A stretch of 64,000 nucleotides of DNA from Leguminivora glycinivorella (Eukaryota; Arthropoda; Insecta; Lepidoptera; Tortricidae), in the NCBI RefSeq assembly GCF_023078275.1, contig NC_062998.1, forward strand, positions 19,233,916 to 19,297,915, read 5' to 3'. Shown here in pieces: positions 1 through 10,681 of the stretch (position 1 is its first letter; each line of letters begins with the position of its first letter). The notes under the pieces were generated by a model that saw only the letters and a program-made list of their open reading frames with translations, had not been told where the DNA came from and made no database searches. Made by a program: the position numbers and the translations under genes.

Positions 1-115
1 AAAATGTAAAAAAAAATACCGTTCCCCCCCTTATCTCCGAAGTTTACCAACATAAATTTATGAAATTTTCACCAAACATGGCTATTATAATGAATATTAC
101 AGGAAAAATAAAATC
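1..115. repeat. Fragment of the GGGTTCCGT repeat family
   Basis: The C-rich run followed by TTATCTCCGAAGTTTACC, then TGAAATTTTC, matches the middle of the long copy at 46064-46981 (C-run then TTATCTCCGAAACTACTTAG). The copy is cut by the window edge. Confidence 0.5.
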
Positions 116-522
116 GTATACGTATCTTGAAAACTTTTTTTTTATTTATAAAAAAACCTTTCAGATTTACATTTTCAATTTCAACACCCTTGCGGGTGTT
201 TATTGTACCTGTATTTTTTAACAAAATAACAATGAAATTACCTGCTTTCAAATAGAGGCAAAATGGTTAAAATCGGTTCACGCAATAAACAATTATTCCA
301 TAAAAATCATCTTCCATACTAGCTCGCGTGCATTAGTTTACTCAATTTGCCGATAGATGTCGCTGTACGTTGAACGCTCATTTCCTACATCGCGTTTTTC
401 CTGATATAATGAGGTCGGTTCAGGAGCGTCCTTGCGACATGTCGTAAGTCGTAAACTATTGAAGTCGAATAGTCTTGATTTTATTTGGACGTTGTCTAAC
501 AATAAAATTGTGTATTAAAATA

Positions 523-1175
523 TTACTTATGAAATAAAACTATGGAAACGGATTAAATCGCGTATAATGAATTTAAAATACATCCCGACGTTTCGAACTC
601 TTTACAGCGTTCGTGGTCAACGGGTGACTGAGGAAAAATTAAAATGTGCAAAAGCTACCCACTTACAAGAAATATTAACCAACCATGACCACAAATAATA
701 TAGATTATTAAGGCAGGTTCACACACTATTAATAAAGCTAGTTATACAATATTCAAAAAATTTTACCATTACTCTGTTAAAAAATAATTAACCAATTAAT
801 CTACACAAAATTGACAAAGAAACAAACTGCAAATGTCCAACACCATACAACACAAATGCCTCACAGCCTTCGTCGTGCTTGTTCCATTATCAGATGTACT
901 ACTGGATCCCAAGCCGGTGGTAAAGTAAAGCCATCCTCTCTATTAAAGTTTGGATATTTCTTGATCTCAATGGCCTCTCGCAACATTCTGGGTATATATC
1001 GCTTCTCCTTAGCGAGAACCAGAGGCTTGTCAAACTTTATAGCATGATTGACTTTATCCATGACATGTTCAGAGACTGCAGACCTTTGCCGACGGTGCTT
1101 GACATCCGCTATGTGTTCCTTAGTTCCTCATTATACGCGATTTAATCCGTTTCCATAGTTTTATTTCATGAGTAA
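523..1175 (-). mobile_element. Penelope-like retroelement fragment with inverted terminal repeats
   Basis: An open frame on the minus strand (about 1125 down to 861) reads EHIADVKHRRQRSAVSEHV followed by FDKPLVLAKEKRYIPRMLRE and YPNFNREDGF, the typical C-terminal GIY-YIG endonuclease end of Penelope-like elements. The block is bounded by 48-bp inverted repeats (523-570 and 1128-1175, one starting TTACTTATGAAATAAAAC). A 16-bp direct repeat, TATTAAAATATTACTT, stands at 513-528 and 1198-1213 and looks like the target-site duplication. The reverse-transcriptase part is absent, so this copy is 5'-truncated and cannot move itself. Confidence 0.7.
858..1125 (-). pseudogene. Penelope GIY-YIG endonuclease C-terminal remnant
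   Basis: About 88 codons without a stop end at TAA/TAG near 858. The region LREAIEIKKYPNFNREDGF is a conserved tail segment of Penelope-like proteins. The endonuclease catalytic front half and the reverse transcriptase are missing, so this is a non-functional remnant within the 523-1175 element. Confidence 0.65.
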
Positions 1176-1213
1176 CTATCGCGGTAACTGAAGACAATAT
1201 TAAAATATTACTT

Positions 1214-3095
1214 GTTATGTGGGAAATTGAGTCTTGAGGGATTTAGTCAAATCTGTAGAGTTCTATGAATAACATTTTGATGATTTAACTATTGAAAGTT
1301 TGTACGGAACCCTCGGTGAGCGAGTCCGACTCGCACTTGACCGGTTTTTTTTAACTACTAAGTATATGTAAATAAGACACCAAAGAAAACTGGTACATGT
1401 CTGTAAACGTTGTTATTCATAATAATGAATTACCCAAACCGTTTTGAACAGTGCATTTGTTTCCACAAGGCGTAATTACGAAGTTGTTTGTAATTATCTT
1501 TGAAGCCTTGATTCCGTGTGGCGTTGTATCGCTCGCCTGTAGGGAGCCTTTAATAAATTACAACCTTATAGAGGAAAGGCACGTATGATTCTCCGTACAA
1601 ACGTAGTGCTCATTTTCCTCCATAGATATTGTGGAAAATATTACAACACAGTAATTAATCCACGGTGGTACTCATGTTATTATATCGCTACTGCTGCGAC
1701 ATGTTTCGGGCCAAATAATAACGTGAGTACAACCGTAGATTCATTAAATATTTGAATTTGTCTCACGAAAGTTGAACGTCTAGTTTGATGTGTTTAGTTC
1801 ATTAGTTAGGATTCATTCGAAAGTTATACATAGAGTAAGTAAGTATTATAGATAGATAAAGAGCATTAAATAATTAAATTAAGTTAACTAACTATTCTGG
1901 CTCAATGATCCATTAAGTGAATCTTGGCCTCCGAAATGAAAGATCGCCACCTGTCCCGATCCTGCGCAACCTCTTTCCAGTCACTGTGTCACTGATTTGA
2001 AGCTGACGCAGATCCGCTACCAGTCTACCACACTGTCAACCCACAGCGATACATGGGTCGACCCACCGGACGGCCACCAGCCGACCCAACAACGCTCTCT
2101 TGACAGCACGATCGTTTCCCATTCTTAAGTAAGTGACCGAACCAGCGAAGTCTGTGGGCTTATTGGGTTCTGCCACTAACTCCTCGATTTCGGCATTTTT
2201 CCGAATCCTCCTGTGAGCTGTGCCATATTCGCTCCCAATTTGTACAATAAAGTACGGAATTTGAAAACCGAAAAAGAATTCCACAAATTAAGTAAAAAGA
2301 TCCATAAAGCGAAACGAGGACTTGGTTTGTATGAAAAACTGGGTTTGGGGTAGGTGTCCCCTTTCGTCTTAATAAATTACAAGTTAATCACCCATTGGAA
2401 AGTTGGCGCGATTCGCACTCGCGGCTCCTTATGTAAATCTCCCTAATGATCCCCGCTTAACTTATTCTTGCCAACTTTCTCGCCGAAAACATTCAAGCTG
2501 TATTCAGCGTAACAAACGGTTATAAATCAAAAACATTCGGGATATGGCGCGAGTTGAACCTCATTTCCGACCTTTTCAACATCGCGCCGGTAATGGAATT
2601 GGAGGGATGCAGCCCTCAACAATTCCAATAAAGACCTTCTTTCGCACAAATCAACAAAATATACAAGGAAATTTTGCGTGGGATGCTAAATAAACTGACC
2701 ATTCTAATAATAAAATTCGGTTTGTGTAAGTATATCACATTAGTCAAATATTGATATTTGATAATGTTACGTATTTTTGATCTTTTTTCGTGTAAGCTCT
2801 TCAAATTATTTTAAGCTGATCGGATTATTTAATCATGAAATGTCATGTCCAGGGATCCCTTTCCCCAGATATTTGGCAGAAGCTCACTTGACGACCTTGA
2901 GCTTATGAGAAGGGTGAACACAAGGGAGGCTAAAAATAAACTAGACGCCTTCCAAATCATTCGTGACAATTCGAACTTGTTAGCATCTAACCGATATTAG
3001 ATATTTAACGGAATTATACACGAATCACCTAAATAAGTTAGCTGTCATTTACAATGCCTACACAGCCATCTCGCTCGCACTATTATAGGGTGCTT
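1214..3095. other. Non-coding, mostly unrecognised; possible degraded LINE at 1920-2280
   Basis: Apart from the terminal repeat at 1298-1360, I see nothing firm. Around 1925-2040 the text CTTGGCCTCCGAAATGAAAG, CACCTGTCCCGATCCTGCG resembles the antisense 3' region of RTE-type LINEs (compare 17311-17330), but no protein motif supports it. The rest is AT-rich single-copy-looking DNA. Confidence 0.3.
1298..1360 (-). repeat. Terminal fragment of the GGTTCCGTAC/GACTCGCACTTG family
   Basis: Contains TACGGAACCCTCGGTGAGCG and GACTCGCACTTGACCGG followed by a T run. The same end occurs at 14030-14095 (opposite orientation), 46955-46981 and 49590-49645. Confidence 0.6.
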
Positions 3096-3099
3096 TAAG

Positions 3100-3331
3100 C
3101 TAGGAACATACTACGCGGACGTCCGTCGTAAATCGACCGCGGACGGGGATCTGGACAATGAATATACACTTAACCGTGCAAACTATTGGTCGACGGACGT
3201 GGACGTGGCCTTGAGCGCATGGACGTCCGATCGAAATCTGGCTCGCTGGATGTTTTGTTCCGTGCACACTGATCGGTCGCGGTCGCGGTCGCGGTCGATT
3301 TACGACGGACGTCCGCGTAGTATGTTCCTAG
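3100..3331. mobile_element. MITE with 44-bp terminal inverted repeats
   Basis: The left end (CTAGGAACATACTACGCGG, continuing through GACGTCCGTCGTAAATCGAC) is the reverse complement of the right end (ending GTCCGCGTAGTATGTTCCTA). The 232-bp element has no coding capacity and an internal GGTCGC triplet-like run near 3278. Flanks GCTTTAAG and GCTTCAAG suggest an imperfect 8-bp duplication, as hAT elements make, but the alignment is off by one base, so the superfamily is uncertain. Confidence 0.75.
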
Positions 3332-3334
3332 CTT

Positions 3335-3915
3335 CAAGAGTCATACCGGAAAAAACAAAAGAGCTTAGAACCGTCAAAACGGTTATCTTATATGGCATTC
3401 ATATGAAAACGTAGATAGGTACATGTCTAGTATAATGACGTTACGGCGCACGATTTTTTTTCGAGTTAAGAATTCGTGTTAAAAATGGCGTCATTTTATC
3501 TAATAATTATCTGGTGCTCTATTTATATAGTTAATGGTGAAATAATTTATTATAAATTCAGAAAAAATCCTTACTCAATGATATTGTGATATTACTTATG
3601 ATTTCCAATATATGTACCTATTTACAATGGACTTATTTCCAATGTCAGTTTGATGTTAAGTGCAAAATCGCATTGGCCTGCCTGGCGATATTTTACTACC
3701 TACTTAAATGTATATTGCTAGTATTGCTATTGCTACCTCGATTAATTCTTCCTCTCATGGGCAAGGAAAAGGAAATTTTAAATAGGTAACTTTTTGATAT
3801 TTTACCGACACTTGTAACTTGTCCCCCGCTTTATGCCTTTGCCTTAAACTTATATCTTTAAGTCTTGAAAGTTTTATTCGTTCGTTTCGTACATAATTCG
3901 TGTTTTCGATGTATC
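3335..3915. other. Non-coding gap
   Basis: AT-rich sequence. I recognise no repeat, gene or RNA here; the short open frames have no family resemblance. Confidence 0.4.
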
Positions 3916-4400
3916 TTAGGCTACTTGACCCTTTCTTAAAGTTTGTCTTATATTATTACTTACCAATTAACCGAAAAAAATATCACTATATTTTATTATG
4001 ACTTATTAACCGCAAAAAATATTTTTAAAGAATACTTTTACGTAATCAGGCAAACACAACATCAGCCATGTCAGCTATAGATTTTCTGTGAATGAAGTCA
4101 TTCAGTGCGAAAACAACACTTTCTGACACTTTAAGTACGAGGCATAAAGGTAGGCATTAAGTCAGTGATTGATTTGACATGAATTTTATTCTAACGTCAC
4201 TACACGGCCGACAGCGTTTTCGGTGGCCAAAATTAAAAAAAAAATACTCACATTTTTTAATTAAAAAATACGTAGTCATAGTACACATTTAATACCCAAA
4301 ATCATTAAATATTGGTTTCTTATGTCAAATATTACAGAAGACAATCATTTATTGTACCAAATTAGATAGGTATGAGTCTATAGTGACTATAGTAGCCTAT
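3916..4400 (+). repeat. Repeat family Y, copy 1 (about 485 bp)
   Basis: Starts TAGGCTACTTGACC and ends GTAGCCTAT, so the ends are short inverted repeats (TAGGCTAC / GTAGCCTA). Shared blocks with copies at 17692-18180 and 45204-46055 include CAATTAACCGAAAAAAATAT, TGATTTGACATGAA and GACAGCGTTTTCGG. No coding content; probably a non-autonomous DNA element. Confidence 0.65.
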
Positions 4401-5760
4401 GATTTATAGGAAACATGCTGCCATCGGTTTCAGACGTTTCAGTAGGTATATTACTATCTATGTTTTTAGCTCTAGACATGAGCAGTCTGGGGCCATTCAT
4501 TTTAAAACAAACAACACTCAGTGAAACATTTATCGCAAGCAGCCTATGGGTATTGTTTATGATAAAATTCTGGCATCTTCTGGCATACAATCCCATTACT
4601 GGTTCATTATGAAGATAGGTCATTAAATTTGTTTCCTTTCTAAGAATTCGTACTCGTAGCGTTACTTAAGTAGGTAGTCAATATTTATTTAAAAGTACAA
4701 ATGGCGGTCTTAAAGCCTTAAGGCCATGCCAGTCAACCATAGCCACTAGGCAAAACAAAAATTCACAAATGTACTGCAATGAAATAAATAAGAGCAAATA
4801 TGTATAACATATAGGTCTTATAAAGAAATGGCCTTTCGAACGAACGAAAACGAACAATATGTAGTAGGTACATAATGAGTATAGTTATTAACACAATCGC
4901 ATCGCAAAGATAATCTAATAAATTAGCAAGCTTCTGTAGTTTAATATAATCGCCGATCGCAGTGCAAAAAAATAAATCGCAATGGGCTACAAAGTACAAA
5001 CATTCATTCTTTAATATAATAAGTCATAATCGTCATGCAAGAAAAACACACTAATAAGGATTAAGAAACAAAACAACTGAATTAAAAAAAAAACTTTAAA
5101 ACATAATATTTTTAAAATAAAAATAAATGTTTTCAAAAGACAAATATGTGACGTCAATACGTCATCCTGCGAAAATTCTGCATGAACTAAAAAAATAAAC
5201 TAAGAAATTGTAGGTACTTAGTAAAAATGCATTTTTGGTGCAAATCTACCCGTTGTCTATATAATTCCTTTAAATCTTGACCCACAATGTAAAAGTTTTC
5301 CCACCACTGATGTAGAATATAGAAAAACACGTAGCTTTTAAACCTTGATTGGTGTTAGATGCGTGGTATGAACTCATATAAAATTTCTTGAACTCAGAAC
5401 GAGAAGTTACGATTATTGGCGCGCTCTTGTTTACTGCCGTTTTATTAACAGCGCTCTCAATTTGCGATCTGTAAAGTGCGCAGTCCTCATGTAGGAACCT
5501 ATGTATGTAATAAAATAATGAACTATGTACGTGCAACTATGTACAATAATCAAAAAACGTACATATTTTCATTGAATACGATGTTTATTTAATGAAACTA
5601 TGCGTAGCTGGTGCCCGCTAAAGGTAGCCACTGCTGACTATCACTTGTCTGGACGACTCTCAGAATTAAAAAGTAACTGCGCTGAATAACTGACAGGCCG
5701 TTATCGTCCGGCATGCTGGTAACTGATAAACAGTAGACCACTTAAGGGTAACGTCACTCA
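4401..5760. other. Non-coding gap
   Basis: AT-rich. Short open frames on both strands mirror each other and match nothing I know. Nothing else seen. Confidence 0.4.
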
Positions 5761-5765
5761 GTACT

Positions 5766-5993
5766 AGCACACCTCGGACACTGGCGATCAAATATATGAA
5801 AGAGACGCGTTCCTAGCACAGTCTAAGCTCGTGTAGGTGAACGCGTACTATGCTTGTATGAGTGACATATGACAGGTCAACCGTTCGCGTTTTTGACAGA
5901 CGGTAACTGTAAGGTAACCGAGAGGGGGTGGGCGGCACTTTCAGCGGGGAGCGGGAGTGGCCATACAGTACGATAGTACTCTTTATTATACTG
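5766..5993 (+). repeat. Repeat family W, copy 1
   Basis: About 230 bp (GCACACCTCGGACACTGGCG to ATAGTACTCTTTATTATACT) recur in inverted orientation at 52555-52787. The two copies are moderately diverged; no coding potential. Confidence 0.65.
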
Positions 5994-6346
5994 TGGTACT
6001 AGTAACGAAGACGTAACAGACCAAGCGGGTTTTCTGTTTGTAAACCACAAAATATTGGCAGAGTAGACTTATAAAGCTTATAAAGCATATTTCAGCATCT
6101 TTATGTTTTTCCATTGTACCTATTGAAAAAGGCATTGAGTGGTCCGTGCCTATATTTATAATTATTTCTACTAGTATGCTACCATGCATATAAATGCGTA
6201 ATTAAATAGTGGGTAAAAAACGAGCAGCAGCTTTCCTAATTGCACCTATAAATGGGCCGACTATAAATTCACCGGGCAATAAGTTTTTCAGTTATTCAGC
6301 GATGTCACTTTTTACTTCTTATAGCATTTTCACATTATACGACCAG

Positions 6347-6445
6347 CACGGGAAGCATGGTCGCGCGATAGACGATAAAATAGCCGCCGTCCCTATCGCA
6401 CTATTTGTAAGTGCGATAGGGACGGCCGCGACCATGCTTCCCGTG
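6347..6445. repeat. Two-tier hairpin MITE
   Basis: Outer arms CACGGGAAGCATGGTCGCG (6347-6365) and its complement (6427-6445), inner arms GCCGTCCCTATCGCAC (6386-6401) and complement (6411-6426), all perfect. Related sequence lies at 13761-13832 and around the nested site 57316-57552. Confidence 0.7.
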
Positions 6446-6504
6446 CAGGAAGGATGTCAAAAGCAAATGTCGAAAGTGGCGCCTTTAAATACATGTATAA
6501 TATA

Positions 6505-6884
6505 CAGAGGGCGGAATTGCTCATGGCAAAAATCAAACGTCAATCGAGTTGGACCGTTAAATTTTATCGACTATCGATTGAACTGAAATTATCAGTATGT
6601 TGAGTTGTTTTCGTCGTAAGTAAGACGAGGATACTTCTTTATCCATTTGTTGACTGTTTTTCGTTTTAGATTAACCATTTTTTTCAAACGTTTTTGCAAG
6701 AGGACTAGTGACAAAAATGGTAATCAAATGTTATACAATTTACTTTTAATCATGTCAAAATCAAATATAGCTAATCAGATGTCAAATGAAATTTAAAAGG
6801 TCTGTTTTTATCGATAGCTGAAAATGTCGATAAAATTTAACGATATTGACGTTTGATTTTTGCCATGAGCAATTCCGCCCTCTG
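6505..6884. mobile_element. hAT-type MITE, 380 bp, 8-bp target duplication
   Basis: Terminal inverted repeats of about 40 bp start CAGAGGGCGGAATTGCTCAT and end in the complement (CCGCCCTCTG at 6875-6884). ATAATATA is directly duplicated at 6497-6504 and 6885-6892. An 8-bp duplication with CAGRG ends is typical of hAT elements. No transposase, so non-autonomous. Confidence 0.8.
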
Positions 6885-6892
6885 ATAATATA

Positions 6893-7140
6893 GGATGTAG
6901 GTCCTACATGCGATATCGGATCGAGTAATGTGAAAACGCACTTACAGATGTAGTGCGACAAGGGTTTCCTTCATATTTTTCCGGAAACGTTCGTATTTGT
7001 TATGCTAGTTCAGTCGCTGTCAGTACATCTGGTACTGAGACTGACTGAAATAGCATGACACGTTCGTACGTTTCCGTAACGTACGAAGGCATTTTCGCAC
7101 TGCATCTCTACTGTGGGCGACATTCGGAAAATGGTGGGTC
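6893..7140. repeat. Degraded inverted-repeat element
   Basis: CGATATCGGATCGAGTAATG then GTGAAAACGCACTTACAG resembles one end of the GTGCGTTTTCACATTATCCG MITE family (see 55940-56073). Downstream, GTTATGCTAGTTCAGTC and GACTGAAATAGCATGACACG form a loose inverted pair. Heavily diverged. Confidence 0.35.
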
Positions 7141-7169
7141 ACAACTTCAGGACGCGATAACGCGGTGGC

Positions 7170-7255
7170 TTGCGTGGGCGACGGTCGCGCGAGGGCGATG
7201 CGACGAAATAAAACCTTATCGATATGGAAGTAGACGATGCGATGAGCCCACGCAA
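7170..7255. repeat. Short MITE with TTGCGTGGGC ends
   Basis: TTGCGTGGGC (7170-7179) and GCCCACGCAA (7246-7255) are inverted ends around a GC-rich core with GTCGCGCGAGGGCGATGCGA. It sits next to an RTE-type LINE tail. Confidence 0.5.
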
Positions 7256-7261
7256 CACACG

Positions 7262-7338
7262 GCGTAAGTGGCGTAATAGAAGATAGGCATATGCTCAGCA
7301 GTGGGCATGTAAAGGGCTGATATGATGATGATGACTTC
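7262..7338 (+). mobile_element. RTE-type LINE 3' tail fragment
   Basis: GGCATATGCTCAGCAGTGGG followed by AAAGGGCTGATATGATGATG is the common 3' end of lepidopteran RTE-like LINEs, with the GATGATGAT microsatellite tail. No coding part remains. The opposite-strand counterpart is at 17244-17332. Confidence 0.55.
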
Positions 7339-7339
7339 T

Positions 7340-9470
7340 TACTAACAGACCGATAAGGTCAAGGGTACCCAATAACCTGTTTAATCCATTATAATTCCAA
7401 GCTTCCTGCGAAGGGTAAATTCTCTAACAGCGTTGGTGCAACCAAGGAATTTCGGGGTACGAACCTACGAACCAGGATAAAGCACTATGAATTTATGGAA
7501 ATAGGCGAATGCTCTAATCTTAAGGACTTCGTTTGTACTTTAGTCCCTTGGTAGCTATTCATAGGAGCACACCTTGCCTTACTATATTGCGATAATATAT
7601 TTCAACTCTTATAAATCGCCATGTGTCTTTTAATTAATTGCCCTAAATCTAATAGGTTATGGGCCCAGACACATTTAATTAGATTTTTGTAAATAGTGTT
7701 GTGAGATTCATTTGTGGACAATGTTGTGTAAATATTAAATGGAACATTAACCCTTCAGTGGTGAATTGGTCATAAGAAGAGTATGCGGAACTTACAAGTT
7801 CAATAGTTAATAAACTATCTACGTTTTTTAATGGTGTTTGATGGAAAAGGAGTCGTAAACCTAAAATAATGGTGGATTTTAAAAGCAATAAAACTGAGGC
7901 AGCCATTGTTCAGTATTTCATGTACTATTTGAAAACATATACCGACTTAGGAGAAGAAAATTATATTGCCGCGAGTTTAAAATCTGAAGAGAAATAACAG
8001 TACATCATCAAGTTTTCAACGAACGTGTGCGAACTGATAAAAACGGATGTAATATTATACCTATTGTTAAATTAAAACAAAATACATGCTGACTCAACTG
8101 ACGTTTGCCGTGTTTAAGGACCAAAGCTTCGAACCTTCAATAATAACAGCGTATTTCTCTTTTCGCTGCCAGCAACGCACTTACAACATTTGTGATATTA
8201 CAGATATATCTGTCTGTGACAATAATTACTTAACATTAGTGACTGCTTACTGATCCGTCCGCTAGTTTGCCTCTTATCCCATAAAAAGGGGCATATTATC
8301 AGAGTACGAGTTAAAATAGCAATTGGATACAGTAACTACAACGACATGAAAGTTGTTCCATTATCTGAGAAGGAGTAAGGAATATGTTTGTGACCAAGAA
8401 AGAGAGTTAACTATGCAACGCAGCGCTCAACGTTAATGCGCTAATGGTAATGACGAGAGACAAGACAACTGTAATATAATTGATCGACGTGAGTGCTACG
8501 TGGGCTACGTCTACCATATGTTTCCTGACAGTCAAAGTAATCAGCAAACCTGAATTTACAGCACCTTCCTATGCTGACATACTTGTCAGCGTATATCCAA
8601 TGATGGAATCATGGTATTGACTTACACACCAGTAAGTGTAAGGTGTGGTACGTATGGTATAATTATATTTATTATTCTTTTACATTCCCTGAGTCATGTT
8701 TTGGAATACTTGTCGTCACTTTAATTAACAATACAATTAATATTATAGAATTGTGACTTTTGAACAGGAAGTACGTATTAATTAGTATTTGTACTTTATT
8801 TTTGGGTCACTACACAAATACGAAACATCTAATGCTATAAAATTTAAATATACAAGCATTAAGTACAACAGTGGAGTTAAAATACGCACGTCAAATATCT
8901 TATTTCCTTTATTATTGTTGAAGTCCCATTTTTGACGTGTTGTGAATAGTGACGCTTCATTTGACTTGTAAGGGCAAAACACATGTTTTGTTGAATTGGC
9001 CCACTGGTGCGCCCGATAGATACTTGAAATCTCATAAATTAGTATTTTTTTTTTATTTTATTATTAAAGGAGCTCAGTTTTTTTTATATTTGTCAGATTG
9101 TCTAAAGAAAGTATCTGAGAATGATGACATACGTATTTAAAGTGGCACATATACATTTACAGTTTCATGTGCTCTGCCTACCCCTTTATGGGATACGGGC
9201 GTGACTGTATGTAAGTATGTATGCATATTTATGTTGTCTTAAATGGCATTATGCTTAAATATAAGTACCTTTATGATATTAATGATGTAAGAACGAAATA
9301 ACATTTTATTGTTGTGTTACTTCATGCATGACTGAAAACTCGTTCTTTTGAATTAAATTAGCACTGGTATAATAATTGTAATACATCTTTGTGGTCATAT
9401 AAAATCCTCGAGGTATATGGTTCTGTGTTTGTAAACATAATTTAGTTATGTCTTGAGCCATATGAAAAAG
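7340..9470. other. Non-coding gap
   Basis: AT-rich sequence, no recognisable gene, RNA or repeat. Short open frames are unsupported. Confidence 0.4.
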
Positions 9471-9514
9471 GTGTAAAAAAAAAAAAAAAAAAATGATAGC
9501 GCAGTATGTCATTG

Positions 9515-9830
9515 ATTGAATTCCATAATGACATTCAGAGTGTTTCTGAAAAGTCTGTTTATCGACCATGTGAGTCTGATTATCAACCATGTGAGTCTGT
9601 ATGAATTCCATAATGACATTCAGAGTGTTTCTGAAAAGTCTGTTTATCGACCATGTGAGTCTGTATGAATTCCATATGGACATTCAGTTTTTCTGAAAAG
9701 TCTGACTATCGGCCATCTGGTCTTGAGGGAAATGGAAATTCGTTAGACATTCGGGAGTTTTCCGAAAAGTCTGTTTTTGGGCCACATGAGTTTGAGGGAA
9801 ATGGAAATTCGAAAAATGTCTTCAGGATTT
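9515..9830. repeat. Degenerate minisatellite, about 85-bp units
   Basis: Units built of GAATTCCATAATGACATTCA, TTTCTGAAAAGTCTG and ATCGACCATGTGAGTCTG repeat about four times with increasing divergence rightwards (later units carry GAGGGAAATGGAAATTCG). A 17-A run lies just left, at about 9477-9493. Confidence 0.75.
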
Positions 9831-9877
9831 TTTGTGTTATGATTAAAACTATTGTGTGTGTGTTTGTATAATTGACA

Positions 9878-9962
9878 TGTCCATCGTGGTTCAGCGTGGA
9901 AACGCGGCCACTGTGTGATGGTCCATCGTGGTTCAGCGTGGAAACGCGGTCAATGTGTGATG
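9878..9962. repeat. Two-unit tandem repeat, about 42 bp
   Basis: TCCATCGTGGTTCAGCGTGG AAACGCGG...TGTGTGATGG occurs twice head to tail with one or two differences. Confidence 0.8.
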
Positions 9963-9969
9963 GGTATCT

Positions 9970-10521
9970 TTGCGTCGCGTCGGAAACGACGCGGGATGGT
10001 TTGTTTTACCGACAGCTTTTATACAAGTTTTGAGATAAAATATCCAAGCACAAATTTTAAATTTAAATATTTATAATTATAATTTTAGGTGGTTGAGAGT
10101 AGATAGATCAATCGAAACTCAACAGTTAAAACAAAAATTAAACAAATAAAAACTAAATAGTTTAGATCAAAAATAATATATAAATTAGTCTAAACATATA
10201 AAGTCCATTTTTCGTTGCACTTGTAGTTAAATATAACAAAATTAAACAAATTATATTTCTTTGTGAAATACATGTGCAGTTACACTAGTAGGTATATAAA
10301 GTTTTTTTTTTCAAAGCAAAAAGATTTCCAGAACACATAATATAAGTAGATACCTTCCTAAATTGCATAAATAGGTACCATTGTTGATAAAAATCATAAC
10401 TCTACTTTTCTTTTAATATGTAGTCATTCACACAAAGATAGTAAGAAAATAATAGCACGATGTTGCATCATAGAAGGTATATAATTCTTGTAGCCGTCTC
10501 TCTTATTTTTTATTAGACCAA
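9970..10521. other. Non-coding gap
   Basis: Strongly AT-rich; nothing recognised. Confidence 0.4.
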
Positions 10522-10524
10522 CTG

Positions 10525-10678
10525 GGTGGCTAGCCGAATGGCACAATCGCTCACGAAACGCTCACGAAACGAAGCGCTAGTAGATATCTATCTCTATCGC
10601 GCTTGCGTATTGGCGCGACAGAGCCAGCGGCGTATCGCTTTCGTTTGGCGTCGGAGAAATGCCATTCGGCTACGGGGC
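10525..10678. mobile_element. CWG-duplicating MITE family S, copy A
   Basis: Ends GGTGGCTAGCCGAATGGCA and TGCCATTCGGCTACGGGGC are inverted. CTG is duplicated at 10522-10524 and 10679-10681. Copy C (60849 region) is nearly identical, copy B (14561-14715) is diverged and reversed. The internal ORF-like stretch is not a gene. Confidence 0.8.
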
Positions 10679-10681
10679 CTG

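Noticed and set aside
2036..2284. 82-codon minus-strand frame that might be a LINE remnant
   Set aside because: No reverse-transcriptase or RTE C-terminal motif visible; kept only as a low-confidence note on the gap.
6209..6586. 125-codon plus-strand frame
   Set aside because: It spans a hairpin MITE and the end of a hAT-type MITE, so the frame is accidental.
9306..9683. 125-codon minus-strand frame
   Set aside because: Runs across a poly-A tract and the minisatellite units; the repeated HMVDNQTHMVDNQ-like text comes from the tandem array.
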